Positions 1 through 8,377 of a stretch of DNA of 64,000 nt are shown here, one piece after another. The stretch comes from a bacterium Scap17. Its GTDB lineage: Bacteria > Pseudomonadota > Gammaproteobacteria > Pseudomonadales > Halomonadaceae. Position numbers and translations under genes: made by a program. Positions within the stretch are counted from its first letter, which is position 1. Every line of letters starts with the position of its first letter. Under the pieces are notes generated by a model. That model was not told where the DNA came from and made no database searches. It saw only the letters and a list, made by a program, of their open reading frames with translations. The stretch covers positions 3,596,001 through 3,660,000 of the forward strand of contig VINJ01000001.1 in NCBI GenBank assembly GCA_013376735.1, written 5' to 3'.

Positions 1-249
1 GATGAGGATCTCGCCGCTGCGCCGGCCGACCATGTTCATGATCGCGCGCAGCGTGCTGCTGCGTCCGGCCCCGTTGCGCCCCAGCAAGGTCACCAGTTCA
101 CCGCGCCGCACCATCATGTTGACGCCATGCAGCACATGGGACTCGCCGTACCAGGCGTTCAGCTCGCGCAGGCAGAGCTGCTCTTCCCCCAGCGGCGAGT
201 CGGCCGCCGAGGCTTGCCTGTCCGTCGCCTGCTCCATAACCACCGTCAT
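1..249 (-). CDS. livF: LivF-type ABC transporter ATPase, 3' part cut by window edge
   Basis: This is the N-terminal 83 residues of an ATP-binding subunit of a branched-chain amino-acid type (LIV/HAAT) ABC importer, which would power uptake from the cytoplasmic face. After an extended leader of about 25 residues the usual LivF opening is seen (LRELNAWYGESHVLHGV), then the Walker A motif GRNGAGRSS at residues 57-65. The canonical Walker Lys is Arg here (residue 63), a variant I recall from other LivF proteins. The start ATG overlaps the livG stop (ATGA), so the two ATPases are translationally coupled. The signature and Walker B motifs lie outside the window. The family is clear; the substrate is not, because no binding protein or permease is visible. 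Confidence 0.88.
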   Translation of the reverse strand, partial: MTVVMEQATDRQASAADSPLGEEQLCLRELNAWYGESHVLHGVNMMVRRGELVTLLGRNGAGRSSTLRAIMNMVGRRSGEILI

Positions 250-1079
250 GAAACCTCCTTGTGCGCATCCGCCGTGGACTCGGGCGCTTCACTGCCCAGA
301 TACGCCTCGCGCACCTCGGGGTTGGCCGACACGCTGGCGTAATCGCCTTCCGCCAGCACCCGTCCGCGCGCCAGCACGCTGATGCGATCGCACAGACGGC
401 TGACCACGCTCAGATTGTGCTCGACCATCAGCACCGTACGGCCCCGCGCCGCGACACGAATCAGCTCGACCACACGGTCCACATCCTCGGCGCCCATGCC
501 TTGGGTCGGCTCGTCCAGCAGCATCAGCGTGGGCTCAAGCGCCAGCGTGGTCGCCAGCTCCAGCGCCCGCTTGCGGCCATAGGGCAGACTGGCGGTCACA
601 CGGTGGGCGTCATCGCGTAGCCCTACCTGCTCCAGCAGATGCAATGCCTGCTCGTTCAAGCTGTCGAGGCTGCGTTCCGGCTTCCAGAAATGAAACGAGG
701 TGCCCTGGGGGCGTTGCAGGGAGACCCGCACGTTCTCGAGCACCGTCATCTGGGAAAACACCGCCGATATCTGGAAAGAGCGCACCAAGCCCAGGCGCGC
801 GATCTCATGCGACTTCATGCGGGTGATGGATTTGCCGCGGTAGAGAATCTCGCCGCGAGTGGCCGGCAGAAAACGTGTCAGTAGATTGAAGACTGTCGTC
901 TTGCCGGCGCCATTGGGGCCGATCAGGGCGTGGATATGCCCTTCCTGCACCTGGAGATTGACGTCATCGACGGCCGTGAAACCTCGAAAGTCCTTGCTCA
1001 AGCCACGCGTCTCGAGAATCGGGGCTGTCGCGGATGCGCCCCCGCTGGCACGCGGCCCCTGAATGGGCGGTGATGGCAT
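246..1079 (-). CDS. livG: LivG-type ABC transporter ATPase
   Basis: This is the second ATPase (277 residues) of the same LIV/HAAT-type importer. It has Walker A GPNGAGKTT at residues 54-62, a signature region LPYGRKR near 165-171 in place of LSGGQ (LivG proteins commonly have LPYGQ), Walker B LMLLDEP at 185-191 and the switch His221. A longer open frame reaches position 1133, but the ATG at 1079 is preceded by GGAG with a 7-base gap, so I take that start. The N-terminus carries a Gly/Pro/Ala-rich stretch before the ATPase fold. No gene precedes it for over 600 bases, so it probably opens the operon; a palindrome at 1355-1368 lies upstream. Substrate is unknown: amino acids, amides, urea and aromatic acids all occur in this family. 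Confidence 0.9.
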   Translation of the reverse strand: MPSPPIQGPRASGGASATAPILETRGLSKDFRGFTAVDDVNLQVQEGHIHALIGPNGAGKTTVFNLLTRFLPATRGEILYRGKSITRMKSHEIARLGLVRSFQISAVFSQMTVLENVRVSLQRPQGTSFHFWKPERSLDSLNEQALHLLEQVGLRDDAHRVTASLPYGRKRALELATTLALEPTLMLLDEPTQGMGAEDVDRVVELIRVAARGRTVLMVEHNLSVVSRLCDRISVLARGRVLAEGDYASVSANPEVREAYLGSEAPESTADAHKEVS

Positions 1080-1313
1080 GTCAGTACTCCGTCCTGACCG
1101 GCAAGCCGGTGGTCTGTGTCTTCCAAGAGACATGGGGGCTGTTCGTCAGCGCTGATGCCCGCAACGTCCGCCCGCAATGTCTGCTCGCAACATCACGGCT
1201 CGTCGTCGACACGCAGTATCAACAGGAGGCGCTATCCACAGGCCTTGGTCACAGACCCTGTCCACTGGCCCTGGTCAAGGCGCAATCTACAGACAGCTCT
1301 GCCAGGCCTTCGA

Positions 1314-1339
1314 TACGATCCATCGTTACGATCCATCGT
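1314..1339. repeat. 13-bp tandem duplication
   Basis: The unit TACGATCCATCGT occurs twice head to tail (1314-1326 and 1327-1339) with no mismatch, followed by a decayed third start (TGCGATC). It lies about 240 bases upstream of livG, next to the palindrome at 1355. Confidence 0.8.
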
Positions 1340-1354
1340 TGCGATCAGCGCAAC

Positions 1355-1368
1355 TGACGTTAACGTAA
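1355..1368. promoter_or_regulatory. Palindrome, possible operator for livGF
   Basis: The 14 bases TGACGTTAACGTAA centre on the perfect palindrome ACGTTAACGT. The form resembles operators I associate with MerR-family LiuR regulators of branched-chain amino-acid and acyl-CoA catabolism in gammaproteobacteria. Its position about 275 bases upstream of a branched-chain type transporter fits, but the match is from memory and no regulator gene is seen here. Confidence 0.35.
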
Positions 1369-1533
1369 ACTAGAATAGCAAGAGGCGCGCTGCCAGCGGC
1401 AAGCGCGCTCACTCGACCAATAGCCGATATATCAGCGACTTCTTTACAAGGCAGCCATCCCGAGACATCTCAAGGCCGGCAGATACCCCACCAGCCCGAG
1501 CCGAACAGTCGAGATGAGCGTAACTCCCGCCAT

Positions 1534-1579
1534 AAAAAAGACGCCTGTCCGTCGCGGAATACCGCGCCGAAGAGGCGTC
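1534..1579 (-). terminator. Rho-independent terminator of sdaA
   Basis: Read on the minus strand, the arms GACGCCT and AGGCGTC (1573-1579 and 1540-1546) enclose a GC-rich inner loop and are followed directly by six T residues (1539-1534). It sits about 130 bases after the sdaA stop. Confidence 0.8.
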
Positions 1580-1711
1580 AACGAGGGTTGCCGAGATCAT
1601 GACCTCTGGCCGGAGATCACGTACCTGACAAGAGACAACGGGTTTGGCCGGAGGCGGCAGGCCTCCGGCGGAAAGTCATATCAGCTCATATTGGAGTGGC
1701 GACCGGTCGAA

Positions 1712-3094
1712 TCAGCATTCGATGGCGTTGACCGCGAGACCGCCCTTGGAGGTCTCCTTGTACTTTTCCTGCATGTCACGGCCGGTATCGCGCATGGTGC
1801 GGATCGCCTTGTCCAGCGAGACGAAGTGATCGCCATCGCCACACATCGCCATCTGGGCGGCATTGATCGCCTTGACCGAGGCAATCGCATTGCGCTCGAT
1901 GCAGGGAATCTGCACCAGGCCGCCGATCGGGTCACAGGTCAGCCCCAGATTGTGCTCGAGACCGATTTCCGCCGCGTTCTCGACCTGCTCCGGCGTCGCG
2001 CCCATCAGCTCGGCAAGCCCGGCGGCCGCCATGGCGCAGGCGGAGCCCACCTCGCCCTGACAGCCGACTTCCGCGCCGGAGATGGAGGCGTTCTTCTTGC
2101 ACAGGATGCCCACCGAGGCTGCCGTGAGCAGGAAGTCGACCACGTCCTCCTCACGAGCATCCTCCTGGAATTTCATGTAATAGCTGAGCACCGCCGGAAT
2201 GATGCCGGCCGCGCCATTGGTCGGCGCCGTCACCATGCGACCGCCGGCCGCGTTCTCTTCATTGACCGCCAGCGCGAACAGGTTGACCCAGTCCATCGCC
2301 GAGAAGGTCGAGGTGATGATCGACTTGCTGGATTCCACATCCAGCAGACGCGCATGCAGACGCTTGGCACGGCGCTTGACGTTGAGACCGCCGGGCAGCA
2401 CGCCTTCGTGCGTCAGGCCGTTGTCGATGCACTCGTTCATCACTTCCCAGATGCGCCATAGCCCACGCCGCACCTGGGCCTCACTGCGCAGCGCACATTC
2501 GTTGGCCATCATCAGCTCGCTGATGCGCATCTTGTGCATGCGACACAGCGCCAGCAGTTCATTGGCGGTGTTGAATTCATACGGCAGACGCAGGCTTTCG
2601 TCTTCCAGCAGCGGGTCACGCGCGGCCTCGACTTCGTCGACCACGAAACCGCCACCCACCGAGTAATAGACATTGCGATACAGCTCATCGCAGTGGCCGT
2701 AGGCGATCAGACGCATGGCATTGGGGTGATACGGCAGCGGCGCATCGTGCCACTGCATATCACGCACCCATACGAAGGGCACCGCGATGCGGTTGTCGAG
2801 CAGCAGTGTCTGGGACTCCAGCAGCTCTTCGATGCAGGGGTCGATGATCGCAGGGTCGATCGTTTCCGGCAGCTCGCCCATCAGGCCGAGGATGGTCGCC
2901 TTGTCGGTACCGTGGCCTACGCCGGTGGCAGACAGCGAACCATGCAATTGCACCTCGATGCGCGCCACGCGCTCCAGCTGGTCGCGCGAGCGCAGGGTCT
3001 CGACGAACTGCGCGGCAGCACGCATCGGGCCGACGGTGTGCGAGCTGGAGGGGCCGACACCGACCTTGAAGAGATCAAATACACTGATGGACAT
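1712..3094 (-). CDS. sdaA: L-serine dehydratase (single-chain, iron-sulfur)
   Basis: This 460-residue enzyme converts L-serine to pyruvate and ammonia in the cytoplasm using a [4Fe-4S] cluster. The N-terminal domain opens with SVFDLFKVGVGPSSSHT, a family hallmark. The C-terminal catalytic domain has the Cys residues expected to hold the cluster: Cys345 (GCQGEVG), Cys387 (GLTCDPIGG) and Cys398. The protein ends in Cys460; in the Legionella enzyme a terminal Cys reaches the cluster as an autoinhibitory tail. Length matches E. coli SdaA. A ribosome site (GAGGTG, 5 bases before ATG) supports the start. It stands alone, divergent from a LysR regulator, and has its own terminator. Confidence 0.95.
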   Translation of the reverse strand: MSISVFDLFKVGVGPSSSHTVGPMRAAAQFVETLRSRDQLERVARIEVQLHGSLSATGVGHGTDKATILGLMGELPETIDPAIIDPCIEELLESQTLLLDNRIAVPFVWVRDMQWHDAPLPYHPNAMRLIAYGHCDELYRNVYYSVGGGFVVDEVEAARDPLLEDESLRLPYEFNTANELLALCRMHKMRISELMMANECALRSEAQVRRGLWRIWEVMNECIDNGLTHEGVLPGGLNVKRRAKRLHARLLDVESSKSIITSTFSAMDWVNLFALAVNEENAAGGRMVTAPTNGAAGIIPAVLSYYMKFQEDAREEDVVDFLLTAASVGILCKKNASISGAEVGCQGEVGSACAMAAAGLAELMGATPEQVENAAEIGLEHNLGLTCDPIGGLVQIPCIERNAIASVKAINAAQMAMCGDGDHFVSLDKAIRTMRDTGRDMQEKYKETSKGGLAVNAIEC

Positions 3095-3199
3095 GACAAC
3101 ACCTCATCTCGGAAACTCGCCGCGCCTGAGCGCCTGCCAGTGGATGAGGCAATGATGATGGATGGGGACAGGACGCGACAAACCATAAAAATTGGTCGT

Positions 3200-3220
3200 G
3201 GGTTTAGCCTGACTAAACCC
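3200..3220. promoter_or_regulatory. Perfect inverted repeat between sdaA and its divergent LysR gene
   Basis: The arms GGGTTTAG and CTAAACCC (8 bp, no mismatch) are separated by 5 bases. The site lies 106 bases upstream of sdaA and 133 bases upstream of the LysR gene. TTTAG/CTAAA arms resemble the T-rich dyads bound by LysR-type proteins, GcvA relatives included, so it is a good candidate operator for the adjacent regulator. Confidence 0.6.
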
Positions 3221-3352
3221 TATGCATCAAAAACGGCGTAAACTATGCTCTTCGCGCCACCTTGTGCCGTGATGCCTTTAGCTACCACCGCCATCTGGCC
3301 ATCGCGGTTTCTCCCTCACTATCTGCCTCCAGCGCTTGCATGAGACCCGCCC

Positions 3353-4363
3353 ATGACGTCTTCCCTCGACAACACGCCTGGTACTGGCCCCGTCGTGCCG
3401 CCGACGGCGACCGGCACGCCCGCCACCACACCGAGCCTGCGCCACCTGAATGGACAGACCCATGCCTGGCTGCAGGTATTTGCCTGCGCCGCACGTCATG
3501 GCTCCTTCACGCGTGCGGCGGAAGAACTGCACGTCACCACCGGCGCGGTGAGTCAGCAGATCAAGCAGCTGGAGGAGCGGCTGGGCTTCAAGCTGTTTCT
3601 GCGTCGTTCACGCGGACTCGAGCTGACAGGGGAAGGCGCGCGACTGGCGCGCGTGGTGGAGCAGTCCTATAGCGCGGTGGGACTGGAGGTCAAACGGCTG
3701 CGCAGCGGCTTGATGAGCGGTGTGCTCAGGTTGCGTTCGGTACCGTCATTTCTCTCCAAATGGCTGGCGCCCCGACTACCACGCCTGCAGGCACGCTTTC
3801 CGGATATCGAGCTGCACGTGCGCGCCGAGGACAGTGACTCGCCGCTGCGCGAGGGCGATTTCGAGCTGGCAGTCGACCTCAACGACGGCCACTACCCGGG
3901 GATGCAGGTCACCGACCTGATGGAAGAGGAGATCTTCCCCGTCTGCCATCCCGGCCTGATGCGCGGACGCCCACCGCTGCGCAGCGCAGAGGACCTCGCC
4001 TGGTATCCGCTGCTGCATGACATCACCGCCTGGCGCGGCAGTCACGACCACGCCGAGTGGGAATTCTATCTGGCCAGCATCGGCGCCCCCGAGATCAACG
4101 TTCAGCGTGGCTATACCTTCAACCGCAACCACCTGTCGATGGAAGCTGCCATCGCCGGCATGGGAGTCGCGATGGCAAGGCGCACGCTGATCACCGACGA
4201 GCTGTCCCGCGGCACACTGATCGCGCCCTTCACACAGCGGGTACTGACCGGCAAGCGCTACGTCATCGTCCACCCCCACGGCACCCTAGATGATGGCCGT
4301 ATCCAGGCCGTGCATGACTGGATCGTCGAGGAGGCCGAGCGTGATCGGTTACGTAAGGGCTGA
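3353..4363 (+). CDS. LysR-family transcriptional regulator (GcvA-like)
   Basis: This is a 336-residue LysR-type regulator: a winged helix-turn-helix near residues 40-100 (recognition region SFTRAAEELHVTTGAVSQQI) and a periplasmic-binding-protein-like effector domain to about residue 310. An unusual Pro/Thr/Gly-rich leader of about 30 residues precedes the DNA-binding domain, so translation could start later. It resembles the GcvA subgroup, which controls glycine/serine-linked genes and beta-lactamases. It is divergent from sdaA with a perfect inverted repeat between them, which makes it the likely regulator of serine degradation; this is inference from position. Confidence 0.87.
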   Translation: MTSSLDNTPGTGPVVPPTATGTPATTPSLRHLNGQTHAWLQVFACAARHGSFTRAAEELHVTTGAVSQQIKQLEERLGFKLFLRRSRGLELTGEGARLARVVEQSYSAVGLEVKRLRSGLMSGVLRLRSVPSFLSKWLAPRLPRLQARFPDIELHVRAEDSDSPLREGDFELAVDLNDGHYPGMQVTDLMEEEIFPVCHPGLMRGRPPLRSAEDLAWYPLLHDITAWRGSHDHAEWEFYLASIGAPEINVQRGYTFNRNHLSMEAAIAGMGVAMARRTLITDELSRGTLIAPFTQRVLTGKRYVIVHPHGTLDDGRIQAVHDWIVEEAERDRLRKG

Positions 4364-4516
4364 CGTAGATTTGCGCTTTACGCAACATCGATGCTGAATT
4401 GGAATCTCACAGTTTTCTTACCAGAATATTAACTGGCCACCTTTGCACCGTTATAATGAGCAGGCAAACAAGATTTCCATCCTGACAGGCAGTCCATGGA
4501 CTGTCCGGAGAGCCCC

Positions 4517-5251
4517 ATGTCCCGCCTGACTTCGCATACCCGACATCACCAGACTGTCCCACTCCCCATCAGCGCCGAACAACCGCTGTATGGTGGCAAG
4601 CCCACCTCGCTCTTCATGCAGGCCTGCCTGCGCCTGGCCATCTATGCGCCGCTGGTGGCTGCGATGATGTCGCTGGTCATGCATGATGCCTACCACTTCG
4701 GTGATGTCGGCTTCAGCGAAGCCAGCTGGACAGAACACATGCAGAGCACTCTGCTGGCGTTGAGCGCAGCCACCATGTGGCTGGTGCATTCACGCCTGCC
4801 GGACCTGCGCACCATCAGCCTGCTGCTGTTCGGCCTGTTCGCGGCGTCCCTGATCCGTGAACAGGATGCCCTGCTCGACGACATGATCGGCGATGGCAGT
4901 TGGCAGTTCCTGGTCAGCGTGGTCGCGATCCCGGTCATCATCGGCGTATGGCGCAACCGCAGCCGCTTCATTGCCGAGTTCGAGCACTTCGGACGCAGCT
5001 TCGCTTTCGGCCTGTTCGGAGCCGGCTTCCTGGCGACCTACGTCTTCTCACGCCTCTACGGTCGCTCGGAATTCTGGGAAACCCTGATGGGGGACTCCTA
5101 CCTGCGTTCGGTCAAGAATGCCGCCGAGGAAGTCACCGAACTGTTCGGCTACACCCTGATGGCCATTGCCGTGATCGAGATCGTGCTGCTGGCGATCCGC
5201 ATGGGCCGCCAGCGCCGCGCCCTGCTGCGTGAGCTCAACGCCAACGACTGA
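4517..5251 (+). CDS. Six-helix inner-membrane protein of unknown function
   Basis: I do not recognise a named family. The protein has 244 residues with about six membrane segments near residues 38-54, 78-92, 100-114, 131-146, 162-178 and 209-227. Charged or polar motifs lie at the membrane boundaries: WTEHMQ (71-76), IREQD (113-117), FSRLYGRS (177-184) and EEVTELFGY (204-212). Such conserved-looking acidic and basic clusters suggest catalysis or binding rather than a simple anchor. The start at 4517 has GGAGAG four bases upstream; an in-frame ATG at 4496 is possible. It is a single gene ended by a strong terminator. Confidence 0.75.
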   Translation: MSRLTSHTRHHQTVPLPISAEQPLYGGKPTSLFMQACLRLAIYAPLVAAMMSLVMHDAYHFGDVGFSEASWTEHMQSTLLALSAATMWLVHSRLPDLRTISLLLFGLFAASLIREQDALLDDMIGDGSWQFLVSVVAIPVIIGVWRNRSRFIAEFEHFGRSFAFGLFGAGFLATYVFSRLYGRSEFWETLMGDSYLRSVKNAAEEVTELFGYTLMAIAVIEIVLLAIRMGRQRRALLRELNAND

Positions 5252-5394
5252 GCCCGGCAACAAAACCCTCTTGCCGAGCTGCACGCAAGACCTGTCGCAC
5301 GACCGTCACTTCGCCCTGCCCCATGAAACAACGCGAAGTGACGTGACATGAAGCACAGCGTGAAGCACAAGAGACAGACCCGTGACTCTCCCAA

Positions 5395-5426
5395 AAGCCG
5401 CTGCTCACCTGAGCCGCGGCTTTTTT
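5395..5426 (+). terminator. Rho-independent terminator after the six-helix membrane protein
   Basis: The outer stem AAGCCGC/GCGGCTT encloses an inner stem GCTCA/TGAGC and is followed by a T run starting at 5421. It lies about 145 bases after the stop codon. Confidence 0.85.
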
Positions 5427-5431
5427 CGTTT

Positions 5432-5515
5432 CTACTCTCAACAGGCTTCGCGAGACAGTCTCTGCTCGACAGCCTTCTCTCGACAGGCTGCGCTAAACAG
5501 CCGTCTCTCGATAGC
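5432..5515. repeat. Degenerate 42-bp tandem duplication
   Basis: Two adjacent 42-bp units (5432-5473 and 5474-5515) match at 31 of 42 positions; a partial third unit follows. The repeat fills the gap between the terminator at 5395 and the Fur-box-like site at 5549. No gene is supported between 5252 and 5669. Confidence 0.7.
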
Positions 5516-5548
5516 CATTGCGCGAGGCAGTGACCGGAAACGGCTGGA

Positions 5549-5567
5549 CATCAAATGAGAATGATTA
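5549..5567. promoter_or_regulatory. Fur-box-like site upstream of the S26 peptidase gene
   Basis: The core AATGAGAATGATTAT (5552-5566) matches 13 of 15 positions of the Fur consensus core AATGATAATCATTAT, though the outer four positions of the 19-mer do not match. It lies about 100 bases before the start of the next gene, within AT-rich DNA that could hold its promoter. The expected effect would be expression when iron is scarce. Confidence 0.5.
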
Positions 5568-5669
5568 TATTTTACTAAGCAGTGGATACAATTCAACTAT
5601 CGCCACTGCCACAGGAAAGCACCGACAGGATCTTGACCGTGTCATGCCCTCATTCTCAAGGAGCCTCAC

Positions 5670-5996
5670 ATGCGCTGGTTCAGTAGCTACCGCTTGCACG
5701 GTCATAGTCTTGCCCCCAGTCTCCCGCAGCACAGCCTCATCATCAGCATGCGCTGGCCCAGCCGCTGGCGATTGACGCCCGGCGCCACCGTCGTGGTGGA
5801 ACATCCCAGGCTCGGCCAGCTGGTCAAGCGCCTGCATCGCATCGACGACAATGGTCGCCTGTGGCTACGTGGCGAGCACCCCGACGGCTTGAGCAGCGAG
5901 CAGATGGGGCCGGTCTCCCGTCAGTGCATCAAGGGCCGCGTCATCTTCAGCGTGGCGGCGACGCCCTCGTCTCACCAGTTGCGCCACGGCGCCTGA
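5670..5996 (+). CDS. S26-type peptidase, resembling nickel-SOD maturation protease
   Basis: This 108-residue protein has the layout of small S26 peptidases related to signal peptidase I. GHSLAP at residues 11-16 matches the G-x-S-M-x-P box with Ser13 as nucleophile; LVKRL at 51-55 gives the catalytic Lys53; LRGEHPDGLSSEQMGPV (67-83) and IKGRVIF (87-93) match the C-terminal signature of SodX, which trims the N-terminus of nickel superoxide dismutase. No sodN gene is in the window, so its substrate is unproven. The start is fixed by AAGGAG seven bases upstream. A Fur-box-like site precedes it. It may instead be a general small signal-peptidase-like protein. Confidence 0.7.
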   Translation: MRWFSSYRLHGHSLAPSLPQHSLIISMRWPSRWRLTPGATVVVEHPRLGQLVKRLHRIDDNGRLWLRGEHPDGLSSEQMGPVSRQCIKGRVIFSVAATPSSHQLRHGA

Positions 5997-6122
5997 TACC
6001 CCCCCCCAGGGCACATCACGCAGCTCTGGAACGACACAGTTCGAAGGTGGCAAGATCCGTAAAGGCAAGCCTGGAGGCGGCACAGCCCACAGAGAAAGAC
6101 CCGTAACGTAAAGCCCGCAAAC

Positions 6123-6164
6123 GACAACGCCCGCCTCCCATTCGCATGGGGGGCGGGCGTTGTC
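6123..6164. terminator. Bidirectional hairpin between convergent genes, GACAACGC family
   Basis: A perfect 13-bp stem, GACAACGCCCGCC with its complement (6123-6135 and 6152-6164), extends inward with CCC/GGG pairs. It lies between the S26 peptidase gene and rpoD, which converge. The T-rich part (GTTGTC) is inside the stem. Three other hairpins in the window share the GACAACGC core. Confidence 0.75.
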
Positions 6165-6209
6165 TTGTCAGCGGGGCCAGCAGTCGAGGCGCGGCCCGAG
6201 CGCTTCAGA

Positions 6210-8051
6210 TCACTCTTCCATGAAGGAACGCAGTGACTCGGAGCGTGACGGGTGACGCAGCTTGCGCAGCGCCTTCGCTTCGATCTGACGGATACGCTCA
6301 CGGGTGACATCGAACTGCTTGCCGACTTCCTCGAGGGTATGGTCGGTGTTCATGTCGATACCGAAGCGCATGCGCAGCACCTTGGCTTCACGTGCGGTCA
6401 GGCCGGACAGGATACCGCGGGTCGCTTCGATCAGACCTTCGCCTGTGGCGGAGTCGATCGGCGAGACCATGGTGCCGTCCTCGATGAAGTCACCCAGGTG
6501 CGAATCATCATCGTCACCGATCGGCGTCTCCATGGAGATGGGCTCCTTGGCGATCTTGAGTACGCGACGCACCTTGTCTTCCGGCATTTCGAGACGCTCG
6601 CCCAGCTCTTCCGGCGTCGGCTCGCGCCCCATTTCCTGCAGCATCTGACGCGAGACACGGTTCAGCTTGTTGATGGTCTCGATCATGTGCACCGGAATAC
6701 GGATGGTGCGAGCCTGGTCCGCGATGGAGCGAGTGATCGCCTGACGGATCCACCAGGTGGCGTAGGTCGAGAACTTGTAACCACGACGGTACTCGAACTT
6801 GTCCACGGCCTTCATCAGACCGATGTTGCCTTCCTGGATGAGATCCAGGAACTGCAGACCACGGTTGGTGTACTTCTTGGCGATGGAGATGACCAGACGC
6901 AGGTTGGCCTCGACCATTTCCTTCTTGGCACGACGCGCCTTGGCTTCACCGATCGACAGGCGACGGTTCACTTCCTTCAGCTCGCTGACCGGCAGCTGGA
7001 CCATGTCCTGCTCGAAGGCGATCTTGCGCTGGGCACGCAGCACGTCGGCACGGAACGGCTCGAGCTTGTCGGCGTACTTCTTGCTGCCACCGATGAAGCT
7101 GTCGAACCAGTCCATGTCGGACTCATGCCCCGGGAAGGCCTTGATGAAGCTCTTGCGTGGCACCTTGCCGCGCTTGACGAAGATCTGCAGGATGACCTTC
7201 TCCTGCTCACGCACCTGCTCGACAGATACGCGAACCTGACCGACCAGACGCTCGAAGTGCTTGGGCACCAGCTTGATCGGCGAGAACAGCTCGGCAAGAC
7301 GCTCCTGCTCGGCCTTCGCTTCGGCAGAGCCGGAGCCGTACTTCTCGATGGCGGCCTTGGTCGCATCGTTCTGCTCTCGGATCTGCTCAAAACGGACACG
7401 AGCCAGCTCGGGGTCCGGACCGCCTTCGGAAGCGGTGTCGTCATCTTCGTCTTCGTCGTCGCCCTCGGACTCTTCGCCCTCGGGAATCTCCTCGACTTCC
7501 TCGACTTCGACTTCCGCGACACCCGGGACGCCTTCGTCAGGGTCGATGAAACCGGAGAACAGGTCGGACAGACGTCCACCGTCTTCGCCCAGAGTGCCAT
7601 CGTAGGCTTCCAGGATGGAGTCGACCGCCCCCGGCAGGAATGCCAGCGACGACATCACCTCACGCGTGCCCTCCTCGATCCGCTTGGCGATCTTGATTTC
7701 GCCTTCGCGGGTCAGGAGTTCCACGGTGCCCATCTCACGCATGTACATGCGCACGGGGTCGGTGGTGCGTCCCACATCGCTTTCCACCGCGGCGAGAGCG
7801 GCAACGGCCTCTTCTGCGGCAGACTCGTCAGTGGAGGAATCAGACATCATCAAGGTATCGGCATCGGGCGCTTCTTCCGCGACCTTGATGCCCATATCGT
7901 TGATCATGCTGATGATGTCTTCCACCTGTTCGGGATCAGCGATATCCTCGGGCAGGTGATCGTTGACCTCGGCATAGGTCAGGTAACCCTGTTCCTTGCC
8001 GCGCGCGATCAACTCCTTGAGACGCGACTGCTGCTGCGCATTACCAGCCAT
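6210..8051 (-). CDS. rpoD: RNA polymerase sigma-70 factor
   Basis: This is the primary sigma factor (613 residues, the same as E. coli), which directs core RNA polymerase to housekeeping promoters. Region 1.1 covers about residues 1-80, region 1.2 starts at [11 protein letters not shown] (98-108), and an acidic non-conserved segment (about 180-212, with runs of Asp and Glu) follows. Region 2 holds [19 protein letters not shown] and the -10 recognition segment [10 protein letters not shown]; region 4 near the C-terminus has [20 protein letters not shown]. The ATG at 8051 begins [10 protein letters not shown] and has AGGGG upstream; a longer frame to 8153 is not needed. It is the last gene of the rpsU-dnaG-rpoD operon. 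Confidence 0.97.
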   Translation of the reverse strand: MAGNAQQQSRLKELIARGKEQGYLTYAEVNDHLPEDIADPEQVEDIISMINDMGIKVAEEAPDADTLMMSDSSTDESAAEEAVAALAAVESDVGRTTDPVRMYMREMGTVELLTREGEIKIAKRIEEGTREVMSSLAFLPGAVDSILEAYDGTLGEDGGRLSDLFSGFIDPDEGVPGVAEVEVEEVEEIPEGEESEGDDEDEDDDTASEGGPDPELARVRFEQIREQNDATKAAIEKYGSGSAEAKAEQERLAELFSPIKLVPKHFERLVGQVRVSVEQVREQEKVILQIFVKRGKVPRKSFIKAFPGHESDMDWFDSFIGGSKKYADKLEPFRADVLRAQRKIAFEQDMVQLPVSELKEVNRRLSIGEAKARRAKKEMVEANLRLVISIAKKYTNRGLQFLDLIQEGNIGLMKAVDKFEYRRGYKFSTYATWWIRQAITRSIADQARTIRIPVHMIETINKLNRVSRQMLQEMGREPTPEELGERLEMPEDKVRRVLKIAKEPISMETPIGDDDDSHLGDFIEDGTMVSPIDSATGEGLIEATRGILSGLTAREAKVLRMRFGIDMNTDHTLEEVGKQFDVTRERIRQIEAKALRKLRHPSRSESLRSFMEE

Positions 8052-8377
8052 AGAACCCCTATCTCGACGAAGAAGAATGAAACACCTGGACGCGACGCGG
8101 CTCAGCGAGTGAGCATGGCGCCGGTATAGGGACGAAGAGAGCATCAAGCGCACCAGTATAGCGTGCCATCAGGAGATGCTGCCAGCGGCGTATTTGCCGG
8201 ACCATCCAGGTGTGTTAGCGTTATCGGTTACGTTGCGGCAGTCCGCATCGGGAGCTACCTCATTAAATAGTGGGCGCGAGCGCGTCTTTCAAGGCCATGC
8301 GACGTATTTTCCTGCGCCATCGCCTCAGCTCTCACGGCATTTCCACCATTGTCGGCCTTCCTGGCACCGAGACTGCG
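8052..8377. other. Gap between dnaG and rpoD, probable rpoD promoter region
   Basis: These 326 bases hold no supported gene. On the minus strand a TATACT hexamer about 110 bases upstream of the rpoD start (near 8157-8162) could be a -10 element, without a convincing -35. In E. coli the rpoD heat-shock promoter lies inside dnaG, so separate promoters upstream of rpoD are expected. Confidence 0.45.

Larger units (their letters stand above)
1080..1711. other. Non-coding gap between livG and sdaA
   Basis: These 632 bases hold no open frame that I can support. They contain the upstream region of livG, two identical 13-bp tandem units, a palindrome at 1355-1368, and the sdaA terminator at 1534-1579. 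Both flanking genes run leftward, so the right part is sdaA 3' sequence and the left part should carry the livG promoter. Confidence 0.7.

Noticed and set aside
6252-8129. A 625-codon open frame on the plus strand opposite rpoD
   Set aside because: It is the antisense shadow of a certain gene in GC-rich DNA; the product is His/Asp/Leu-rich without a recognisable domain.
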